From Galactobacter caseinivorans (GTDB taxonomy: Bacteria > Actinomycetota > Actinomycetes > Actinomycetales > Micrococcaceae): a stretch of DNA of 64,000 nucleotides. The translations under genes and the position numbers were made by a program. The notes under the pieces are model-generated. The model saw nothing but the letters and a program-made list of their open reading frames with translations, made no database searches and was not told the DNA's origin. The stretch covers positions 62,001 to 126,000 of the forward strand of contig NZ_QQXL01000007.1 of assembly GCF_003640665.1 (NCBI RefSeq). The letters are read 5' to 3'. Within the stretch, counting starts at the first letter, position 1, and the number at the start of each line of letters is the position of its first letter. Shown in pieces: positions 51,289 to 61,159 of the stretch.

Positions 51289-53039
51289 CAGTAGCGCCGC
51301 CGATGGTTAAAGTCGCCGTCGCGGACCAGGGTGGACTGGCGCTTGAGCTTGGTTTCCAGCTTGGGATTGGCGTAGAACGTCCACGAGCTGGTGCCGTCCG
51401 TCAGCCGCTTCACCTGCGCGGTATACACGCGGGCCCCACCGATGCGGTAGTACGACTCGAAACCATCCAGTTTCTTGAACATCTTCTTGCCCCGCGAGGC
51501 GGAGTATATGTACTGCTCCTGCACCACACTGCCCTTGCCGCGCGCAATCACCGTGACGTCGTTCTTGGACTTCGCCATGCGCTTCCAGAAGTACAGGTTG
51601 GTGGAGTCGATGCGTGGCCGACCGTCGCGCTGCGTGGATCCAGCCATGTGGTGGTTGGAGACACCCTTGCTGCGCAGCGTGCCGTAGACGGAGAAGGAAT
51701 TCTTGTTGGTGCGGACCAGATCCGATTTTTCTACCACGTAGCCGGTCGTGGATCCGTACTTCACCCGCGCCCAGCCGCCCACGCGCCCGGTGACCTGCAC
51801 CTTGGTCCCCGCCGAAATCCGCTTCAGGGACTTGGCGTAGGGGGAGCGGCGCGGATCCGCGCGGAGGGCAATCGACTTGCTCGCGAAGCGGGCCGTGTTG
51901 GAGGCCTTATTCACCGTGAGGCGGGAGGAAAGGTGCTTGGACTTGGGAAGGAATCCGGTCCGCCCGGCGACCTTCACCTGCACCCAGTCCCCGCTTGAGC
52001 GCAGCGCTGTCACCAGCGTGGCCACCGGGAGCATTCGTGAGCCGCTCGTGGAGTAGTTCGGCAGCGGGGTCATGCGCATGGACTTATTGACCCAGCGCTT
52101 GTAATTGACCTTGACGCTCTTGGCGGAGGTGGCGAGCTGGGAGGTCAGGACCCAGGCCGACTTGGTGCCGACGTTGAGCTGGGACCAATCGCCGCGCTTG
52201 GCCACCACATAGCCGTGCGTCCCCGCGGGGATGGTGATGGCCACCTTGGCGGCGGGGGTGGTATCCGTGCGCAGGGCGGTCTTGGCATTGACCCAACGGC
52301 TGTACTGCTTCACCTTCACTGTCGGCGCGGTGGTGCGCCACGTGGAGCCCTTCAGGGTGAACCCGGCGCGGCCGTTGTAGCTGATGCGTTCCCAGTCACG
52401 CAACGAACCCACCACGGTGATCCGCGAGCCGGCAGGGACGGCGATGCGGCCGCCGTTGGGGTTGGTCGCTGCGGAGAGAGCCAGCGCCCGCGTGGAGTAA
52501 GCCGCGGTGTTCTTCTTGGCGGTGGGGTTGCTGCCGGTGAGCTGGCTGGAAAGGACCCAGCCCACCACGTTGCCGTAGCTCACCTTGGCCCACGTGCCGC
52601 GCGTTGCCTGGCGCATCAGGTGTGAGCCGCCCATGGCCGTCACGACGACGGGGGCCTTGGCGTCCGGGGACTTCAGCAGCTTGGTGGGGGCCTTGGTATA
52701 GATCGCCACAAACGGCTTGTCCGGCTTGTCCGCCGCGGCGGGCGGCTTGGGCGTGGCGCTCGCAGAGGGCTTCGGCGTGGCCGGCGCTGAGCTGGCCGGG
52801 GCCGACGGCGTGGGGCCGGCAGTGCTCTGCGGCGTTGGGCTGGGTGCGTCGCTTGACTCGGGAGTCGCCTCACCAGTGGGCGACGGCGTGGGAGCCGGGG
52901 CCGCGACGGCGGGGGAGAGCGGAATCAATCCCAACGAGAGAAGAAGGGCGGCACCCGCCCATCCCGTGCGGCGTGCGGTGCGTGAGAAACGTTGCGGCGG
53001 CTCGTTGGCCGCGCGCGAACGTGTGGTCTGGCTGTTCAT
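51288..53039 (-). CDS. Secreted SH3b-repeat cell-wall protein
   Basis: A 583-aa protein with an N-terminal signal peptide (hydrophobic AALLLSLGLIPLSP, AxA-like cut after SPAVAA), a Pro/Ser/Thr/Ala linker (35-120) and then a series of bacterial SH3-like (SH3b) repeats: VTAMGGSHLMRQATRGTWAKVSY, VVGSLRDWERISYNGRAGF, HGYVVAKRGDWSQLNV and four or five more, described here by their gxxWxxV ends. The last 130 residues are Lys/Arg/Tyr-rich and differ from the repeats. SH3b domains bind peptidoglycan. No catalytic domain is seen, so it is structural or adhesive. Partner lipoprotein gene overlaps its stop. Confidence 0.82.
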   Translation of the reverse strand: MNSQTTRSRAANEPPQRFSRTARRTGWAGAALLLSLGLIPLSPAVAAPAPTPSPTGEATPESSDAPSPTPQSTAGPTPSAPASSAPATPKPSASATPKPPAAADKPDKPFVAIYTKAPTKLLKSPDAKAPVVVTAMGGSHLMRQATRGTWAKVSYGNVVGWVLSSQLTGSNPTAKKNTAAYSTRALALSAATNPNGGRIAVPAGSRITVVGSLRDWERISYNGRAGFTLKGSTWRTTAPTVKVKQYSRWVNAKTALRTDTTPAAKVAITIPAGTHGYVVAKRGDWSQLNVGTKSAWVLTSQLATSAKSVKVNYKRWVNKSMRMTPLPNYSTSGSRMLPVATLVTALRSSGDWVQVKVAGRTGFLPKSKHLSSRLTVNKASNTARFASKSIALRADPRRSPYAKSLKRISAGTKVQVTGRVGGWARVKYGSTTGYVVEKSDLVRTNKNSFSVYGTLRSKGVSNHHMAGSTQRDGRPRIDSTNLYFWKRMAKSKNDVTVIARGKGSVVQEQYIYSASRGKKMFKKLDGFESYYRIGGARVYTAQVKRLTDGTSSWTFYANPKLETKLKRQSTLVRDGDFNHRRRY

Positions 53040-53225
53040 GGACTTCCCCCAAAGACGAACTGATGACAGGCCGCAACGGGTGGCTACCACCGGTCGCTAG
53101 GTGTCATTCTATGCTTTCTCCATCCGTTGGCGCATCACTTTTGGTCCGCGAGGGCAGATCCGGCCGGGTCCGGGTCGGATTCGGGGCAGGGGCGCGGTTG
53201 TGCGTAAACTAAACCGTGCACCAAT

Positions 53226-53299
53226 CGGGGTGTAGCTCAGCTTGGTAGAGCGCGCGCTTTGGGAGCGTGAGGCCGCAGGTTCAAATCCTGTCTCCCCGA
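53226..53299 (+). tRNA. tRNA-Pro (UGG)
   Basis: A 74-base cloverleaf: acceptor CGGGGTG/CTCCCCG with a T6-T67 mismatch, D-arm GCTC/GAGC, anticodon loop TTTGGGA (anticodon TGG) in stem CGCGC/GCGTG, T-arm GCAGG/CCTGT. Discriminator A. Confidence 0.92.
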
Positions 53300-53367
53300 C
53301 TCGTAATCAAGACCGGATTCCCATGTCTTATGGGGTCCAACGATCCAACCGTCAGGAGCAGCACGCT

Positions 53368-54684
53368 GTGAAGAGCGCCGTCGAGAATCTCTCCCCCACC
53401 CGGGTCAAGATGCACGTCGAGGTCCCGTTCGCGGAGCTCAAGCCGAGCATCGACGCCGCCTACAAGGAGATCGCGTCGCAGATCCAGGTGCCGGGTTTCC
53501 GTAAGGGCAAGGTCCCCTCCCGCCTGATCGATCAGCGCGTGGGCCGCGGCTACGTCATCGAGACCGCCATCAACAACGGCCTGGATGACTTCTACCGCCA
53601 GGCGGTTGAAGAGGCGGACGTGGTCCCCCTTGCCCGCCCCGAGGTGGAGGTTGTCTCTGCCCCCATCGATGAGAACAACGCCGAGGGTGACCTCGTGGTT
53701 GACATCGAGGTAGACGTCCGTCCCACCATCGAGCTCCCGGAGTACTCCGGTCTTGAGGTTGAGGTGGAGGCCCGCGAGGCCGGCGACGCCGACGTGGAGA
53801 AGGCCATGGATGAGCTGCGCGGCCGCTTCGGCACGCTCAAGCCCGTGGAGCGCCCCGCCAAGGATGGCGACTACACCACCATCGATCTGACCGCCACCAT
53901 CGGTGACGAGACCATCGACGAGGCCACCGGCCTTTCCTACCTCATTGGCTCCGGCACCATGATCGAGGGCCTGGATGAGGCGCTTTCTGGTCTGTCCGCG
54001 GATGAGGATGCGGCTTTTGAGACCACCCTGGCCGGTGGCGATCACTCCGGTGAGACCGCCCAGGTCAAGGTTGTCCTGACCGCCGTCAAGGAGCGCGAGC
54101 TTCCCGAGGCAGACGACGACTTTGCTCAGCTTGCCTCCGAGTTCGACACGATCGCCGAGCTGCGCGCCTCCCTCGTGGAGAAGGCCCAGGAAGACGTGAT
54201 CGTGGAGCAGGGCATCGAGGCCCGCGACAAGGTCCTGGTCAAGCTCACCGATCTGGTGGAGGTGCCGGTCCCCGAGTCCGTCATCAACGAGCAGATTGAG
54301 CAGCACTTCAACGGCGAGAACCAGGCCGAGGATCACGACACCGACGCCCACCGCGCCGAGATCAAGACCAACACCGAGAACGCCTTCCGCAACGAGATCG
54401 TCCTTGACGCCGTCGCCGAGAAGGAAGACATCGGCGTCGAGCAGCCCGAACTGATCGAGTACCTGATCCAGACCTCGCAGCAGTACGGCATGGATCCCAA
54501 CCAGTTCGCTCAGATGCTTGAGGGTGCCGGCCAGGTCCCGATGATGGTCGGCGAGGTTCGCCGCCGCAAGGCTCTGGCCCGCGTGCTTGAGCTGGCCAAG
54601 GTCACCGATTCGAAGGGCAAGACCATTGACCTTGCCTCCTTCGTGACCCCGGCGGGCGACGACGAGGCCGACTCGGCCGAGTAG
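53368..54684 (+). CDS. tig: Trigger factor (ribosome-associated chaperone)
   Basis: A 438-aa chaperone with ribosome-binding N-terminus ([19 protein letters not shown], the signature loop), an FKBP-like PPIase domain ([24 protein letters not shown]) and a helical C-terminal domain. The GTG at 53368 follows AGGAG and gives [14 protein letters not shown], matching the family; an upstream open frame reaches into tRNA-Pro and is rejected. It starts the tig-clpP1-clpP2-clpX proteostasis group. Confidence 0.96.
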   Translation: MKSAVENLSPTRVKMHVEVPFAELKPSIDAAYKEIASQIQVPGFRKGKVPSRLIDQRVGRGYVIETAINNGLDDFYRQAVEEADVVPLARPEVEVVSAPIDENNAEGDLVVDIEVDVRPTIELPEYSGLEVEVEAREAGDADVEKAMDELRGRFGTLKPVERPAKDGDYTTIDLTATIGDETIDEATGLSYLIGSGTMIEGLDEALSGLSADEDAAFETTLAGGDHSGETAQVKVVLTAVKERELPEADDDFAQLASEFDTIAELRASLVEKAQEDVIVEQGIEARDKVLVKLTDLVEVPVPESVINEQIEQHFNGENQAEDHDTDAHRAEIKTNTENAFRNEIVLDAVAEKEDIGVEQPELIEYLIQTSQQYGMDPNQFAQMLEGAGQVPMMVGEVRRRKALARVLELAKVTDSKGKTIDLASFVTPAGDDEADSAE

Positions 54685-54713
54685 TCCTTTCGGTGGGCCA
54701 AGCCCACCTGACC

Positions 54714-54758
54714 GACGGCGGGCCGTCACCTTTTTCGCGAAGGTGACGGCCCGCCGTC
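54714..54758. terminator. Terminator between tig and clpP1
   Basis: A perfect 19-bp stem (54714-54732 with 54740-54758), 7-base loop. It gives clpP1-clpP2 its own transcription unit. Confidence 0.85.
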
Positions 54759-54921
54759 GTACGCTCTGGGCGCAGCACCCCCGCGCACCGTGCGCCAACA
54801 GCGAAACGGGCCCGACGCGCGCGCGGCGGGCGGGTCTTGCTGGGTACTGTCTAGGCAGCAGACCAGTCCCGGGCACCGCCTCATCGGCGGGAGCACCGGA
54901 TACGTTGAGAGGGAATCTAAG

Positions 54922-55539
54922 ATGACCAACGACGCCACCCCCCGCATGGCCTCGGTCGATGCGGCCAGTCGCGAGGACTACATCTACAACCGCCTCCTCA
55001 AGGAGCGGATCATCTGGCTCGGCACCGAGGTGGAGGACGGCATCGCCAACGCGATTTGCTCGCAGTTGCTGCTGCTCTCCGCGGAGGATCCCGAGAAGGA
55101 CATTTACCTGTACATCAACTCGCCCGGTGGTTCCATCACCGCGGGCATGGCGATCTACGACACCATGCAGTTCATCCCGAATGACGTGGTGACGGTAGCG
55201 ACCGGCCTGGCCGCCTCCATGGGGCAGTTCCTGCTCTCCTCCGGCACGCCGGGCAAGCGCTACGCCACCCCGCACGCGCGCATCCTGATGCACCAGCCCT
55301 CCGGCGGCATCGGCGGCACCGCCTCGGATATTCGTATCCAGGCGGAGCTGATCCTGGACATGAAGAAGGTCATGAGCGAGCTCACGGCCGAGCAGACCGG
55401 CCAGAGTGTCGAGACCATCCTCCTGGATAACGAGCGCGATAACTGGTTCAACGCCAAGGACGCCCTGGAGTACGGCTTCTTTGACCACATCGCGACCAAT
55501 TCCACCCACGTGGCCGGCAACGGCGGCATGGGCGCCTGA
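54922..55539 (+). CDS. clpP1: ATP-dependent Clp protease proteolytic subunit 1
   Basis: A 205-aa serine protease. Catalytic Ser99 (GLAASMGQ), His124 (MHQPSGG) and the Asp of the later helix (near 173) are in place. The ATG at 54922 follows GAGAGGG and gives a family-like N-terminus. Actinobacteria have paired ClpP1/ClpP2, which assemble in mixed rings; clpP2 follows 49 bases downstream. Confidence 0.96.
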   Translation: MTNDATPRMASVDAASREDYIYNRLLKERIIWLGTEVEDGIANAICSQLLLLSAEDPEKDIYLYINSPGGSITAGMAIYDTMQFIPNDVVTVATGLAASMGQFLLSSGTPGKRYATPHARILMHQPSGGIGGTASDIRIQAELILDMKKVMSELTAEQTGQSVETILLDNERDNWFNAKDALEYGFFDHIATNSTHVAGNGGMGA

Positions 55540-55588
55540 GCGCCCCCGCCTCCCTCCAGACACCTTCCTTTCTGAGACGAGATACTCA

Positions 55589-56242
55589 ATGATCTTCAAC
55601 GGCAAGGCAGAGAACCTGCCCACCAACCGCTACACCCTCCCGCAGTTTGAGGAGCGCACCCCCTACGGCTTCAAGCGTCAGGATCCCTACGCCAAGCTGT
55701 TCGAGGACCGCATCATCTTCCTCGGCTCGCAGGTTGATGACGTCGCAGCTGACGACATCATGGCGCAGCTCCTGGTCCTGGAATCCATGGACCCCGAGCG
55801 CGACATCACCATGTACATCAACTCTCCCGGCGGCTCGTTCACGGCCATGACGGCCATCTACGACACCATGCAGTTTGTGCGCCCGGAGATCCAGACGGTG
55901 TGCCTTGGCCAGGCCATGTCCGCGGCCGCCGTGCTGCTGACCGCCGGCACCAAGGGCAAGCGGCTTGCGCTGCCCAACGCCACGGTCATGATTCACCAGC
56001 CCGCGCTGGGCGGCGGCAGCCGTGGAACCGCCTCTGACCTGGAGATTCAGGCCGAGGAGGTCCTGCGGATGCGCAAGTGGCTCTCAGAGACCATCGCCGG
56101 TCACTCCGGCCAGACCGTGGAGCGCGTGGACAAGGACATCGAGCGTGACCTGTTCATGACCGGTGCCGGCGCCAAGGAGTACGGCCTGGTTGACGAGGTC
56201 ATCACCCCCCGCAAGATGAAGCCGACGGCCATCTCGCGCTGA
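55589..56242 (+). CDS. clpP2: ATP-dependent Clp protease proteolytic subunit 2
   Basis: A 217-aa ClpP with Ser111 (GQAMSAAA) and His136 (MIHQPAL) and a longer N-terminal region (IFNGKAENLPTNRY). In actinobacteria it forms the second ring with ClpP1 and binds ClpX/ClpC1. Co-transcribed with clpP1; a 21-bp hairpin follows. Confidence 0.95.
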   Translation: MIFNGKAENLPTNRYTLPQFEERTPYGFKRQDPYAKLFEDRIIFLGSQVDDVAADDIMAQLLVLESMDPERDITMYINSPGGSFTAMTAIYDTMQFVRPEIQTVCLGQAMSAAAVLLTAGTKGKRLALPNATVMIHQPALGGGSRGTASDLEIQAEEVLRMRKWLSETIAGHSGQTVERVDKDIERDLFMTGAGAKEYGLVDEVITPRKMKPTAISR

Positions 56243-56251
56243 GGTAACAGC

Positions 56252-56295
56252 CTGAAGGCGCGGCGTCACGAGACCTCGTGACGCCGCGCCTTCAG
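56252..56295 (+). terminator. Terminator after clpP2
   Basis: A perfect 21-bp stem (56252-56272 with 56275-56295) with a 2-base loop, ten bases after clpP2. No clear T-run, so it may be a processing or attenuating hairpin before clpX. Confidence 0.7.
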
Positions 56296-56309
56296 CATTC
56301 CGGGGTACC

Positions 56310-56331
56310 CCTCACTTACAGTTGAGTGAGG
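56310..56331. promoter_or_regulatory. Inverted repeat upstream of clpX (possible operator)
   Basis: CCTCACT, 8 bases, AGTGAGG: a perfect 7-bp dyad, 47-68 bases before the clpX ATG. It could be a regulator site or part of the promoter; the regulator is unknown. Confidence 0.35.
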
Positions 56332-56377
56332 CGGTTCCCCCGCCAACCAAGAATGTCTAGTCGTAAGAGGGCAACAG

Positions 56378-57652
56378 ATGAGCGAGAGTTCCGACCTGTT
56401 GAAGTGCTCCTTCTGTGGGAAGAGCCAGAAGCAGGTGCGCAGGCTGATTGCCGGGCCCGGCGTCTACATCTGCACCGAGTGCATCGAGGTCTGTAACGAG
56501 ATCATCGATGAGGAGGCGGTAGAGGTCGTCGAGGAGTCGGCGTTTGAGCTCCCGCGCCCTCGGGAGATCTTTGATCACCTGCAGGAGTTTGTGGTGGGCC
56601 AGGAGGCCGCGAAGAAGGCCCTGGCCGTCTCCGTCTATAACCACTACAAGCGCATCAACGGGCAGGGTTCCTCCCTCTCCGGCGCCCTGGAGCACCGCGA
56701 GCTGGATGAGGTGGAGGTCGCCAAGTCCAACATCATGCTCATCGGCCCCACCGGCTCCGGTAAGACCTACCTGGCGCAGACCCTCGCCAAGCGACTCAAC
56801 GTCCCGTTCGCCGTTGCGGATGCCACCAGCCTCACGGAGGCCGGCTACGTGGGAGAGGATGTGGAGAACATCCTGCTCAAGCTCATCCAGGCCGCGGACT
56901 TTGACGTCAAGCGCGCCGAGCAGGGCATCATCTACATCGACGAGATCGACAAGATCTCGCGCAAGAGCGAGAACCCCTCCATCACCCGCGATGTGTCTGG
57001 TGAGGGCGTGCAGCAGGCGCTCCTGAAGATCCTGGAGGGCACGGTGGCCTCCGTCCCCCCGCAGGGCGGGCGCAAGCACCCCCACCAGGAGTTCATTCAG
57101 ATCGACACCACCAACGTGTTGTTCATCGTGGCCGGTGCGTTCGCGGGCCTGGATGACATCATCGCCAGCCGCGCGGGCAAGAAGGGCATCGGTTTTGGTG
57201 CCCCGCTGGAGCACTTGAAGAGCTCCGAGGTCTCCTACGCGGACGTGCAACCGGAGGACCTGCTGAAGTTTGGCCTGATCCCCGAGTTCATTGGCCGCCT
57301 CCCCGTCATCACCGCGGTGGAGAACCTGGACCGCGAGTCCCTCATCAGCATCCTGACGGAACCCAAGAACGCTCTGATCAAGCAGTACCAGAAGATGTTC
57401 ATGCTGGACGGCGTGGAGCTGGCCTTTGACCAGGAGGCGCTGGACGCCATCGCGGATCAGGCCCTTGAGCGGGGCACGGGCGCTCGTGGCCTGCGCTCCA
57501 TCCTCGAGGAGACGCTCGGCGCGGTCATGTTTGAGGTGCCAAGCCGCGACGACCTGGCGCAGGTCATCGTGACCCAGGCGGTCGTGACGGATCATGCCGC
57601 ACCCACCCTGGTGCTGCGTGAAGAGACCCAGCGCCGCCCCAAGTCGGCCTGA
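56378..57652 (+). CDS. clpX: ATP-dependent Clp protease ATP-binding subunit ClpX
   Basis: A 424-aa AAA+ unfoldase. N-terminal C4 zinc-binding domain with Cys10, Cys13, Cys32 and Cys35; Walker A GPTGSGKT (123-130); Walker B YIDEIDKI; pore loop GYVGEDVE; and the IGF ClpP-docking loop (GIGFGA). It feeds substrates to ClpP1P2. Own promoter region after the clpP2 hairpin. Confidence 0.97.
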   Translation: MSESSDLLKCSFCGKSQKQVRRLIAGPGVYICTECIEVCNEIIDEEAVEVVEESAFELPRPREIFDHLQEFVVGQEAAKKALAVSVYNHYKRINGQGSSLSGALEHRELDEVEVAKSNIMLIGPTGSGKTYLAQTLAKRLNVPFAVADATSLTEAGYVGEDVENILLKLIQAADFDVKRAEQGIIYIDEIDKISRKSENPSITRDVSGEGVQQALLKILEGTVASVPPQGGRKHPHQEFIQIDTTNVLFIVAGAFAGLDDIIASRAGKKGIGFGAPLEHLKSSEVSYADVQPEDLLKFGLIPEFIGRLPVITAVENLDRESLISILTEPKNALIKQYQKMFMLDGVELAFDQEALDAIADQALERGTGARGLRSILEETLGAVMFEVPSRDDLAQVIVTQAVVTDHAAPTLVLREETQRRPKSA

Positions 57653-57773
57653 CCGCGCCTTCCCAGCGACACCGATCGTCACGGGCCCGCCCCTCCCGCA
57701 CCCACCGGTGCAAGGATGGGGTGGGCCCGTCGCAGTTCCACCGGCCTTCCCCCTGCAGATGAAGGAGACTCAC

Positions 57774-58403
57774 ATGTCCACGAAGAACACCGTCGACTTC
57801 TGGTTTGACCCGGCCTGTCCCTTTGCCTGGTGCACCTCGCGCTGGATCCTGGAGGTGGAGAAGGTCCGCCCCATCACCATCAACTGGCATCTCATCAGCC
57901 TGGGCGTGGTCAACGAGGGCCGGGAGCTTGCCCCGGACTACCGCAAGCACATTGACGGCACCTGGGGCGCCATTCGTGTGGTGGCCGCGGCCCAGGCCGC
58001 CGCCGGCGCCGAGGTGCTCGGCGCGCTCTACACGGGCATCGGCACCCGCTTCCACGACCAGGGACTCTCTCAGGGCCAGGAACAGCGCAAGGAGTCCGTG
58101 GCTCAGGCCCTCGCGGAGGTGGGGCTCCCCGCGGAGCTGATCAACGAGTGGGACAACGCTGAACTGGACGCCGCGCTGCGTGAGTCCACCCAGGCCGCGC
58201 AGGAGCTGGTGGGCTCCGACGTGGGCACGCCAGTGGTGGCACTGAACGGCGTGGGCTTCTTTGGCCCCGTCATCACCCGGGTCCCCCAGGGTGAGCTGGC
58301 CGGCGAGCTCTTCGACGCGGCGGTCACGCTGGCGAACTACCCGCACTTCTTTGAGCTCAAGCGCTCCCGCAACGAGGACCCTTCGGCCACGGAAGAGGGC
58401 TAG
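57774..58403 (+). CDS. DsbA-family protein, mycothiol-dependent nitroreductase type
   Basis: A 209-aa thioredoxin-fold protein resembling Mycobacterium tuberculosis Rv2466c. The active site reads DPACPFAWCTSRW; the first Cys of the CxxC motif is kept, the second is Ala (CPFA). The cis-Pro loop is GTPVVAL. Members use mycothiol and can reduce nitro compounds. The single-Cys form is seen in relatives of this family, so activity could still be monothiol. AAGGAGA lies 5 bases before the ATG. Terminator follows. Confidence 0.85.
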   Translation: MSTKNTVDFWFDPACPFAWCTSRWILEVEKVRPITINWHLISLGVVNEGRELAPDYRKHIDGTWGAIRVVAAAQAAAGAEVLGALYTGIGTRFHDQGLSQGQEQRKESVAQALAEVGLPAELINEWDNAELDAALRESTQAAQELVGSDVGTPVVALNGVGFFGPVITRVPQGELAGELFDAAVTLANYPHFFELKRSRNEDPSATEEG

Positions 58404-58426
58404 TTCCGCGGTCTTTCCTGCCGCGA

Positions 58427-58475
58427 AAAAACGCATGCCCCGCCACACCATTGGTGTTGCGGGGCATGCGTTTTT
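58427..58475. terminator. Bidirectional terminator between the DsbA-family gene and valS
   Basis: A long stem (AAAAACGCATGCCCCGC and its complement, with an inner ACACCA/TGGTGT stem and one mismatch), A-run and T-run at the ends. Convergent genes on both sides. Confidence 0.9.
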
Positions 58476-58498
58476 CGGTGGGCTCGCGCCGTGAAGGC

Positions 58499-61123
58499 CT
58501 AGGCCTCCTCGGTGGCCTCTAGCTCAACGTCGGTGACCAGCAGCTCCTCGCCGCCCTCCACCAGCGCCAGCGTGGGCGCGGCCGTGGCGGCCTGCAGGTC
58601 GCTGAGACCCTGACGCAGGCGCTGGATCAGCACGGCGGGGGCCGTGACGGTCGCAGCAAGCACCGCGGTGCGCTGCTTCACCTTGGCCTCAGACTTGACC
58701 TTGCGCAAGCCAGCCAGAGCGTGACCCACGGTCGGCAGGACCTCCGGGTCCGCGTCGTCGAGCCCCGCGCGCAGCGCATCGGCAGTGGGCCACTCGGCGC
58801 GGTGCACCGAGCCGGTGCGCCACCAGCTCCAGACCTCCTCCGTGGCGAAGGGCTGGAAGGGAGCCAACAGGCGCAGCACGGCGTCAAGCGTGGTGGCCAG
58901 CGTGGCGCGCACCGAGGCCGTCTCCTCGGGGGAGACGCCGCCGTAGGCCCGATCCTTGATCAGCTCCACGTAGTCATCGGTGAAGGACCAGAAGAAGGAC
59001 TCCGTCAGGGACAGCGCCCGGGAGTAGTCGTAGTCCTCAAACGCGCGGGTGGACTGCTCCACCACGTCAGCCAGACGCGTCAGCAGCGACTTGTCCAGGC
59101 CGTTGATGATGACGGAGGAGTCTCCGGAGAGCACGTCCTGGGCGGAGGCGCCCATGTTCAGCGCGAACTTGGAGGCATTGAGCACCTTGATCGCCAGCCG
59201 GCGGCCAATCTTCATCTGGCCCATCTCATAGGCCGTGTCCGCGCCAAGCTTGGCGGAGGCCGCCCAGTACCGCACCGCGTCAGCGCCAAACTGCTCCAGC
59301 ACGTCGGTGGGGACCACCACGTTGCCCTTGGACTTGGACATCTTCTTGCGGTCCGGGTCCAGGATCCAACCGGAGAGGGCAGCGTGACGCCACGGGGCGG
59401 CGTCCTGCAACGAGTTGGCCCGCACGATCGTGGAGAACAACCAGGTGCGGATGATGTCGTGACCCTGGGGGCGCAGATCGAAGGGGAAGACCTTCTCAAA
59501 GCGCTCCTGGTTAACGCCCCAATCGCCCACGACCTGCGGGGTCAGCGAGGATGTGGCCCAGGTGTCCAGCACGTCCGGGTCTCCCATGAAGCCGCCGGCC
59601 ACGCCGCGCTGGGACTCCTCGTAACCCGTCGGGGCCTGCGCGGCGGGGTCCACCGGCAACTGCTCCTCGGAGGGAAGGATCGGGGAGGCGTAGTCGGGAT
59701 TGCCGTCCGCGTCCAGGGGGTACCAGACGGGGATGGGCACGCCAAAGAAGCGCTGGCGCGAGACCAGCCAGTCGCCGTTGAGGCCGTTGACCCAATTCTC
59801 GTAGCGCGAGCGCATGTGCGCGGGGTGCCATTCCACCTCGCGGCCGCGGGCCACCAGCTGCTCGCGACGCTCGGCGTCACGGCCGCCGTTCTTGATGTAC
59901 CACTGGCGAGAGGTGACGATCTCTAGCGGCTTGTCACCCTTCTCGTAGAAGTTCACGGCGTGGCTGATCTTCTCCGGCTCGCCGATGAGTAGCTCGTTCT
60001 CCCGCAGCATCTCCACCACGCCCTCCTTCGCGGAGAAGGCGGTCTTGCCCGCCACGCGGGCGTACTGTGCGGCGCCCTCTGCGGTGGTGATCCACTCGGG
60101 GGTTTCGGCGACCAGGCGGCCATCGCGTCCCATGATGGGGCGCGTGGGCAGCTGCAGCTCGCGCCACCAGGTGACGTCCGTGAGGTCACCGAAGGTACAC
60201 ACCATGGCGATGCCGGTGCCCTTGTCCGGCTTGGCCAGCGGGTGGGCCTTGACCTGCACCGGCACATCAAAGAGCGGGGAGGTGACCGTCTTGCCAAAGA
60301 GCGGCTGGTAGCGCTCGTCGTCCGGGTGCGCCACCAGGGCCACGCACGCGGGGAGCAGCTCCGGCCGCGTGGTCATGATCGGGACCGCGGTCCCGTCCTG
60401 GGCAACAAACTCGTAGCGGTAGTAGGCGCCGGGCATCTCCCGGTCCTCCAGCTCTGCCTGCGCCACCGCGGTGCGGAAGGTCACGTCCCACATGGTGGGG
60501 GCCTCGGAGAGGTAAGCGTCGCCCTGGCCAAGGTCGCGCAGGAACGCGCGCTGGCTGGTGGCACGGGAGTGGTTGTCAATGGTGCGGTAGCTGATGTCCC
60601 AGTCAACGGAAAGGCCAAGCGTGGTGAAGAGGTCCTCAAAGACCTTTTCGTCCTCAGAGGCCAGCTGCTCGCAGAGGTCAATGAAGTTCTGACGCGAGAC
60701 CACGTCCCAGTCGCGCTGATTCTTGGCAGGCTTCTCCGGGGGCTGGTAGCCCTCCACGTACTTGTACGTGGGGTCGCAGCGCACGCCAAAGAAGTTCTGC
60801 ACGCGGCGCTCGGTGGGCAGCCCGTTATCGTCCCAGCCCATGGGGTAAAAGACGTTCTTGCCGCGCATGCGCTGATAGCGCGCCATCACGTCCGTCTGCG
60901 TGTAAGAGAAGACGTGCCCCACGTGCAGCGAACCGGAGGCGGTGGGAGGCGGCGTGTCGATGGAGTAGACCTGCTCGCGCGTGGTGTTTTCCTCGAAGGA
61001 GTAGGTGCCCTCCGCTCGCCAGCGGGTGTTGAGCTTGTTTTCGAGGCCCTCAAGTGCGGGCTTGTCAGGGACCTGGGATGCGGGCGTGTCTGTGCCCGGA
61101 ATGTTGTCAGCCATGCCGCCCAT
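58499..61123 (-). CDS. valS: Valine--tRNA ligase
   Basis: An 874-aa class I synthetase. HIGH motif as HVGH (67-70, PPPTASGSLHVGH), KMSKSKGN near residue 596 and the CP1 editing domain are present. The C-terminal coiled coil is short, as in actinobacterial ValRS. The start may be ATG 61123 or ATG 61114; both fit GGGAGA-containing upstream sequence. The last ~25 residues are acidic (EGGEELLVTDVELEATEEA). Confidence 0.95.
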   Translation of the reverse strand: MGGMADNIPGTDTPASQVPDKPALEGLENKLNTRWRAEGTYSFEENTTREQVYSIDTPPPTASGSLHVGHVFSYTQTDVMARYQRMRGKNVFYPMGWDDNGLPTERRVQNFFGVRCDPTYKYVEGYQPPEKPAKNQRDWDVVSRQNFIDLCEQLASEDEKVFEDLFTTLGLSVDWDISYRTIDNHSRATSQRAFLRDLGQGDAYLSEAPTMWDVTFRTAVAQAELEDREMPGAYYRYEFVAQDGTAVPIMTTRPELLPACVALVAHPDDERYQPLFGKTVTSPLFDVPVQVKAHPLAKPDKGTGIAMVCTFGDLTDVTWWRELQLPTRPIMGRDGRLVAETPEWITTAEGAAQYARVAGKTAFSAKEGVVEMLRENELLIGEPEKISHAVNFYEKGDKPLEIVTSRQWYIKNGGRDAERREQLVARGREVEWHPAHMRSRYENWVNGLNGDWLVSRQRFFGVPIPVWYPLDADGNPDYASPILPSEEQLPVDPAAQAPTGYEESQRGVAGGFMGDPDVLDTWATSSLTPQVVGDWGVNQERFEKVFPFDLRPQGHDIIRTWLFSTIVRANSLQDAAPWRHAALSGWILDPDRKKMSKSKGNVVVPTDVLEQFGADAVRYWAASAKLGADTAYEMGQMKIGRRLAIKVLNASKFALNMGASAQDVLSGDSSVIINGLDKSLLTRLADVVEQSTRAFEDYDYSRALSLTESFFWSFTDDYVELIKDRAYGGVSPEETASVRATLATTLDAVLRLLAPFQPFATEEVWSWWRTGSVHRAEWPTADALRAGLDDADPEVLPTVGHALAGLRKVKSEAKVKQRTAVLAATVTAPAVLIQRLRQGLSDLQAATAAPTLALVEGGEELLVTDVELEATEEA

Positions 61124-61159
61124 TCTCCCATGAGCCAGGCGATGGATGGCCCAGCCCGC

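Noticed and set aside
53281-55626. A 781-aa minus-strand frame across tig and clpP1
   Set aside because: Antisense of two well-conserved genes, low-complexity composition, no ribosome site, and it would cross the tig-clpP1 terminator.
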